Of a stretch of 8,110 nucleotides of DNA, positions 6,141 through 8,110 are shown in pieces. Under the pieces are notes generated by a model, which was not told the DNA's origin, did not search any database, and saw nothing but the letters and a program-made list of their open reading frames with translations. The stretch is taken from assembly GCA_035628335.1 (NCBI GenBank), contig DASPKA010000094.1, positions 1-8,110 on the forward strand. Reading direction: 5' to 3'. The DNA is from DASPKA01 sp035628335 (GTDB taxonomy: Bacteria > Patescibacteriota > Doudnabacteria > UBA920). A program made the translations under genes and the position numbers. Numbering within the stretch: position 1 is the first letter of the stretch; every line of letters begins with the position of its first letter.

Positions 6141-6239
6141 TCCGCCAGAGTGCAGTAACGGTCGAGCGGAGCCCGACCTTGCTACTGCTGAGTGCAGTAA
6201 CGGTCGAGCGGAGCCCGACCTTGCTACTGCTGAGGCGGA
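6141..6239. repeat. Two tandem 42-bp repeats of a hairpin-forming unit enclosed by an inverted repeat
   Basis: Units 6149-6190 and 6191-6232 are identical at all 42 positions. Each can fold: GCAGTA pairs with TACTGC, and inside it GGTCG pairs with CGACC around a short GC-rich loop. The pair is bracketed by TCCGCC (6141-6146) and GGCGGA (6234-6239), a perfect inverted repeat. It lies in the otherwise noncoding 225-bp gap between the ftsK terminator and the next gene and is more GC-rich than its surroundings. It may be a REP-like palindromic element or a structured RNA. There is no transposase and no evident target duplication. Confidence 0.85.
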
Positions 6240-6282
6240 TCTGCTATGGCATGACACTTCCATTATTGATAGTGTATTCACT

Positions 6283-6540
6283 ATGAAAATTCCTAAACAC
6301 GTTTATAAGGAAACAGCCCCACTCTTAGCCAAACTTCTTTTTGGCCTAGCCCCGTTCATGCGAAATATGTCCTGGTTTACCTTTGCTGCACTTGTAATAA
6401 TCAGTGGTTTTTTTGTATTCTTAAATAATCTTGGAGGATTCTTATTAGACGACCCACTTTATCTTTGGTGGGTTATTGTGAGTATTCTCTATAAGCTTAA
6501 GACCAACTCTAAAAATGCAAACACCACAACGGAGGATTAG
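6283..6540 (+). CDS. Small membrane protein of unknown function
   Basis: I do not recognise this 85-residue protein. It has a basic, Lys-containing N-terminus, a hydrophobic stretch at about 13-26, a clear membrane segment at about 31-54 (WFTFAALVIISGFFVFLNN) and another at about 57-70 rich in Trp and Leu. It ends in a polar Asn/Thr tail. Two or three membrane passes are likely. No Shine-Dalgarno precedes the ATG and no convincing promoter was found, which fits the weak use of such signals in the window. Its stop is 3 nt from the start of the next small gene, and the end of this gene supplies that gene's ribosome binding site, so the two form a transcription unit. The tight coupling supports it as real. 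Confidence 0.7.
   Translation: MKIPKHVYKETAPLLAKLLFGLAPFMRNMSWFTFAALVIISGFFVFLNNLGGFLLDDPLYLWWVIVSILYKLKTNSKNANTTTED
6532..6536 (+). promoter_or_regulatory. Shine-Dalgarno of the Cys-pair gene
   Basis: GGAGG lies in the last codons of the membrane-protein gene, 7 nt before the ATG at 6544. It complements the CCTCC in the 16S tail seen in this window. It is the clearest ribosome binding site on the plus strand and suggests translational coupling of the two small genes. Confidence 0.7.
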
Positions 6541-6543
6541 CAA

Positions 6544-6804
6544 ATGGGAAACGCTCTTTCCGCGGACGGAAAGCCATGTAGTACTTATGGAAAACAGCAT
6601 TCAAAAACCACTATTACGTGCTCCATGTGTTCAGTCGTAAACTGCCTTGGACATTTGAAAGTCCATAATCTAACGGAAAACATCAAGGTCGCATTCTGCC
6701 CAGTGTGCCACGAAGTGCTTGTAAACCTTTCCACCATGTACGGGGAGGTTGCCACCTCCCGTGCCCAAATTACTTTGGCCTACTTAGTCTTTTCGTCTTT
6801 GTGA
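6544..6804 (+). CDS. Small Cys-pair protein, possible zinc ribbon
   Basis: An 86-residue protein I cannot assign to a family. It has Cys26-x2-Cys29 (TCSMCS) and Cys52-x2-Cys55 (FCPVCHE) about 22 residues apart, the spacing of a zinc-ribbon or zinc-finger knuckle pair. Extra Cys12, Cys34, His37 and His56 could also bind metal. The C-terminal third (SRAQITLAYLVFSSL) is moderately hydrophobic. A good GGAGG sits 7 nt upstream, and the preceding small membrane-protein gene ends 3 nt before the ATG, so the pair is probably made together. A terminator follows 9 nt after the stop. The coding segment contains a GC-rich hairpin around 6740-6760 with no T-tract. Metal binding is inferred from the Cys spacing only. 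Confidence 0.65.
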   Translation: MGNALSADGKPCSTYGKQHSKTTITCSMCSVVNCLGHLKVHNLTENIKVAFCPVCHEVLVNLSTMYGEVATSRAQITLAYLVFSSL

Positions 6805-6813
6805 CAGCCTTAG

Positions 6814-6854
6814 GACGCCACTATATTTTATTATAAATATAGTGGTGTCTTTTA
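6814..6854 (+). terminator. Rho-independent terminator after the two small genes
   Basis: GACGCCACTATATTT (6814-6828) pairs with AAATATAGTGGTGTC (6835-6849), 15 bp with one G.T, around a 6-nt loop, followed by TTTTATTTCTT. It separates the small-gene unit from the promoter of the RodZ-like gene. Confidence 0.85.
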
Positions 6855-6867
6855 TTTCTTAAAGTAT

Positions 6868-6902
6868 TTGCAAGATAATAAAAAAGCGTATACAATTATA
6901 AT
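6868..6902 (+). promoter_or_regulatory. Promoter of the RodZ-like/recA unit
   Basis: TTGCAA (6868-6873), a 17-nt spacer, then TACAAT (6891-6896). A perfect TATAAT follows directly at 6897-6902, though too far from that -35. The predicted start is near 6903-6909, giving a leader of 20-30 nt without a strong Shine-Dalgarno. Confidence 0.55.
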
Positions 6903-6929
6903 ACGAACGTTTAAGAGTTTGTCTGAAAT

Positions 6930-7913
6930 ATGGATTTTGAACGCAAACAACTAAAAACAGAGACTTTGGCTGAGTACCTGAGAGAATGCAGGAATGCCAT
7001 GGGCCTGAGCCAAGAGGAATTCTCAGCGCGTAGTGGGGTTGTTTTAAAGCACATTGCGGCTTTAGAAGAGGGTCGTTATAACGTGCTGCCCGCTGACATT
7101 TATGTCATTGGCTTTTTACGTCAGATAGCAGCAACTTTAGGTATCCCTGACAAAGATCTTATACGACAGTTCAAAAAAGAAGTGGGCACCCAACGCCTCT
7201 TACAGGCACGACACAAAAAACCTATACGCGTTCGCTGGTACTCAGGCATCTCCCTCACTCCTAAAAGTCTTTCCGTTAGCCTTGCCTTTCTCCTACTTCT
7301 GTCATTTGGTTTTTATATCTATGTGCAGATAATAAAACTAAACAGCAGTCCAAACCTGGTTATATACGAACCTAAAGCTGACCAGGTAGTTACTGACTTC
7401 ACCTTGCGTATTTCTGGAAAAGCAGACCCTGGTACAACGGTGTTTATAAACAATCAACCCCTTTCTTTGGACAGTGAAGGAAATTTCTCTTCAGAACTAA
7501 ATGTCAGTGAAGGAAAACAGAGTTTACAGTTCTTGGCAAAGAACCGATTTGAAAAGGAAACAGTGAAAAATGTGACCATACTGGCAAACTTACCTGATGC
7601 CTCCTTAAGCCAACAGCTCTCTTCGGCCCCTCGAGAACAACCCTTTAGCTTCTCACTTTCCTCGCTGCATGTTCAGAGTATAGACCTATATATAGATGGA
7701 ACAGCAACTCCTAAAAATTTACCTGAACAGAACAAACAGATAAAAGTCAACGCTCGCTCAGACGTCATACTCTCCACAACTAAACCTGAAACTGTTATCC
7801 TGTACTATGAAAGTAAGAAGCTTGGAACACTCAGCCAACTCTTTCCCGATGACCCAACAGAGATCTTTCTAGATAAAGCTGCTCTCGAAAACTTAATTAA
7901 CAAACATAAGTAA
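6930..7913 (+). CDS. RodZ-like protein: N-terminal HTH, one membrane segment, Ig-like outer domain
   Basis: A 327-residue bitopic protein. Residues about 12-80 match the RodZ/HTH_25 type of Cro-like helix-turn-helix (LAEYLRECRNAMGLSQEEFS, ALEEGRYNVLPADIYVIGFLR), which in RodZ binds MreB rather than DNA. A basic stretch (KKPIRVRW) precedes one membrane helix at about 113-135. Outside, residues about 142-221 look like an Ig-like beta domain (ISGKADPGTTVFINNQ, DSEGNFSSELNVSEGKQ). A second beta-rich region (about 228-327) resembles the RodZ C-terminal domain. The role is inferred to be cell-shape or envelope organisation. No MreB gene is visible here, so the name RodZ is withheld and a membrane-bound regulator remains possible. 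It is followed 12 nt later by recA, suggesting one transcript. The start is set by HTH alignment and a promoter 28 nt upstream. Confidence 0.85.
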   Translation: MDFERKQLKTETLAEYLRECRNAMGLSQEEFSARSGVVLKHIAALEEGRYNVLPADIYVIGFLRQIAATLGIPDKDLIRQFKKEVGTQRLLQARHKKPIRVRWYSGISLTPKSLSVSLAFLLLLSFGFYIYVQIIKLNSSPNLVIYEPKADQVVTDFTLRISGKADPGTTVFINNQPLSLDSEGNFSSELNVSEGKQSLQFLAKNRFEKETVKNVTILANLPDASLSQQLSSAPREQPFSFSLSSLHVQSIDLYIDGTATPKNLPEQNKQIKVNARSDVILSTTKPETVILYYESKKLGTLSQLFPDDPTEIFLDKAALENLINKHK

Positions 7914-7925
7914 TATAGAAAATAT

Positions 7926-8110
7926 ATGAAGCAAATCATGAAAAAGCCACAACATAAGGAGGAAGCAGGAAAGTGGAAAGCTGCAGAATCTGCAATAGAC
8001 CAGATCAGGGACAAGTTTGGGGATGGCTCTATTATGAAACTCTCCGACACCAAGGGCATGAACGTAGAGGCCACACCTACAGGCTCGATAAGTCTTGACC
8101 TCGCGCTTGG
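7926..8110 (+). CDS. recA: Recombinase RecA, N-terminal part (runs off the window)
   Basis: The first 61 codons of RecA, the ATP-dependent strand-exchange protein of homologous recombination and SOS control. The frame contains AIDQIRDKFGDGSIMKL and then TGSISLDLALG, which align with IEKQFGKGSIMRL and STGSLSLDIALG at the start of E. coli RecA. The N-terminal helix that contacts the next subunit is present; the Walker A site lies beyond the window. ATG at 7926 is 12 nt after the RodZ-like stop, and a second in-frame ATG at 7938 is an alternative. Neither has a Shine-Dalgarno. AAGGAGG at 7956-7962 is inside the gene and has no in-frame start behind it. The N-terminus is basic (KQIMKKPQHK) and slightly longer than in E. 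coli. The gene is partial only because the window ends. Confidence 0.96.
   Translation, partial: MKQIMKKPQHKEEAGKWKAAESAIDQIRDKFGDGSIMKLSDTKGMNVEATPTGSISLDLAL

Noticed and set aside
6141..6239. A CRISPR array
   Set aside because: Only two directly abutting copies with no spacers between them, and no cas genes nearby.
7956..7962. AAGGAGG as the recA ribosome binding site
   Set aside because: No in-frame start lies at suitable distance downstream, and conserved RecA sequence begins close behind it, so it is coding sequence.

Overview
The window comes from a bacterium of the Candidate Phyla Radiation (Patescibacteria). The group is suggested by a compact 16S rRNA gene (about 1,460 nt once insertions are removed), self-splicing introns with a LAGLIDADG endonuclease inside the 16S gene, a non-standard base in the 530 loop, and short genes with little Shine-Dalgarno sequence. 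The lineage within the group (for example Microgenomates or WWE3-like) cannot be fixed by eye.

Left half (1-3123, minus strand): a complete 16S rRNA gene split into three exons by two group I introns. The downstream intron (789-1809, 1,021 nt) sits after E. coli position 788 and carries a two-motif LAGLIDADG homing endonuclease whose reading frame runs into the ribozyme core at both ends. The upstream intron (2086-2666, 581 nt) sits after position 516, has no ORF, and has large peripheral hairpins. For both introns the internal guide pairing (P1, with the expected U.G wobble) and P10 can be read from the sequence, as can the P, R and S core elements and GNRA-capped hairpins.

Centre (3124-3804): a 680-nt divergent control region. 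Going leftwards into the rRNA gene it holds two sigma70-like promoters, a boxB-like hairpin, an exact 11-base boxA antitermination match, a large leader hairpin and a small UUCG-loop hairpin at the 16S 5' end. Going rightwards it holds a strong extended -10 promoter whose predicted start falls on the ftsK ATG, implying a leaderless mRNA. An inverted repeat lies between the two outward-facing promoters.

Right half (3805-8110, plus strand): a full-length FtsK/SpoIIIE DNA translocase ending in a terminator that overlaps its stop codon. It is followed by a 42-bp tandem repeat enclosed in an inverted repeat, then a two-gene unit of a small membrane protein and a small Cys-pair (zinc-ribbon-like) protein with its own terminator. 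Last come a RodZ-like HTH/membrane/Ig-like protein and the 5' end of recA, 12 nt apart and probably co-transcribed. The theme is chromosome handling (FtsK, RecA) and cell shape or division (RodZ-like) next to the ribosomal RNA gene.
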